Below, piece by piece: positions 37,252 through 37,441 of a stretch of DNA of 37,441 nucleotides. The stretch spans positions 1 to 37,441 of the forward strand of contig JBAUTF010000138.1 in assembly GCA_049582065.1 (NCBI GenBank), written 5' to 3'. The notes under the pieces were generated by a model. It searched no databases, was not told where the DNA came from, and saw only the letters and a program-made list of their open reading frames with translations. How positions within the stretch are numbered: the stretch's first letter is position 1; the number at the start of each line of letters is the position of its first letter. The stretch is from DATKSS01 sp049582065. GTDB lineage: Bacteria; Chloroflexota; Dormibacteria; Dormibacterales; Dormibacteraceae. The translations under genes were made by a program, and so were the position numbers.

Positions 37252-37441
37252 CTAGGGCGTCGTCGAGCAGGCCGCCGACGCGCTTGCGGCGGGGCGGTCG
37301 GCAAGCGTGAGGGAAAGGATCGTGGTGCTGCCGCTCCGCAGCACCGTCAGCTGCACGGTTTCACCTGGTGCGTGAGGCTGGATCACGCCCCCAAGGGTCT
37401 CGCCGTTGTTGAGGTCGACGCCGTCCACCTTTTCGATCACG
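37252..37441 (-). CDS. C-terminal PDZ domain of a probable HtrA-type protease (partial)
   Basis: Only the last 62 codons are in the window; the gene continues past its right edge. IEKVDGVDLNNGETLGGVIQ and HAPGETVQLTVLRSGSTTIL form the second half of a PDZ domain, as in trypsin-like HtrA/DegP proteins (the I-x-x-V-x-G and P-G-x-x-V-x-L-x-V-x-R motifs). They are followed by a short Ala/Ser tail. The protease domain is not visible, so an S41/C-terminal protease or another PDZ protein cannot be excluded. Confidence 0.72.
   Translation of the reverse strand, partial: VIEKVDGVDLNNGETLGGVIQPHAPGETVQLTVLRSGSTTILSLTLADRPAASASAACSTTP

Noticed and set aside
1..37441. tRNA, rRNA, CRISPR array, insertion sequence or prophage
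   Set aside because: I looked for TPsiC-like GTTCGA segments in gaps, regularly spaced direct repeats, transposase or integrase motifs and terminal inverted repeats, and found none that hold up.

Overview
The window is GC-rich, densely packed bacterial chromosome. It has very short intergenic gaps, many ATGA/GTGA/TGATG start-stop overlaps, and frequent GTG/TTG starts. F420-type luciferase-like oxidoreductases, a tandem-GNAT protein of the mycothiol-synthase type, a CGNR zinc-finger protein, a menaquinone pathway and a Cox-type molybdenum hydroxylase cluster suggest a soil bacterium of the Actinobacteriota/Chloroflexota/Dormibacterota kind. This placement is inference; no rRNA or tRNA is present to test it. 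I see no phage, insertion sequence, CRISPR array or integration site.

Layout. 1-1659: end of the proton-translocating NAD(P) transhydrogenase (pntAb partial, pntB). 1660-1978: gene-free stretch with folded inverted repeats. 1979-5436: membrane protein, F420-type oxidoreductase, tandem-GNAT protein and a Pro/Ala-rich polytopic membrane protein. 5479-7733: thiamine salvage unit on the minus strand, with a TPP riboswitch, a CytX-like NCS1 permease and thiD. 7744-12744: TetR regulator plus two hydrolases (minus) diverging from a DoxX-Rieske fusion, a second lipase paralogous to the first, and an EamA transporter (plus). 12837-14081: cold-shock gene with a long 5' UTR hairpin, a terminator, and an AlkA-like glycosylase. 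14087-17800: minus-strand chain of amidase, methyltransferase, secreted GHL10-type glycosidase and membrane protein, all coupled by 1-4 nt overlaps.

17844-25801: molybdenum hydroxylase locus, with an unknown protein, divergent coxG, coxS-coxL-coxM, a strong hairpin, then a MoxR ATPase, a VWA protein and an XdhC-family protein for maturation. The large subunit carries PYRGAGR, resembling form II (CoxL-like) enzymes rather than true form I CO dehydrogenase, so the substrate is open. A MobA/MocA-like nucleotidyltransferase at 28015 probably serves the same cofactor. 25870-27957: CGNR protein and a divergent small protein sharing a striking operator, then a GerW-like protein and endonuclease IV.

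29012-36270: menaquinone locus with menB, menA, menH, menD, a hydrolase, menF (isochorismate synthase) and a MerR regulator with two HTH-like regions; menC and menE are not here. 36354-37441: a SpoIIAA/STAS-like gene, a decayed relative with an in-frame TGA at a position where the intact copy has Trp, and the end of a PDZ-domain protein.

A recurring regulatory theme is a -10-like hexamer only 6-9 nt before the start codon. This suggests that many transcripts are leaderless, some from -10 boxes that read in both directions.
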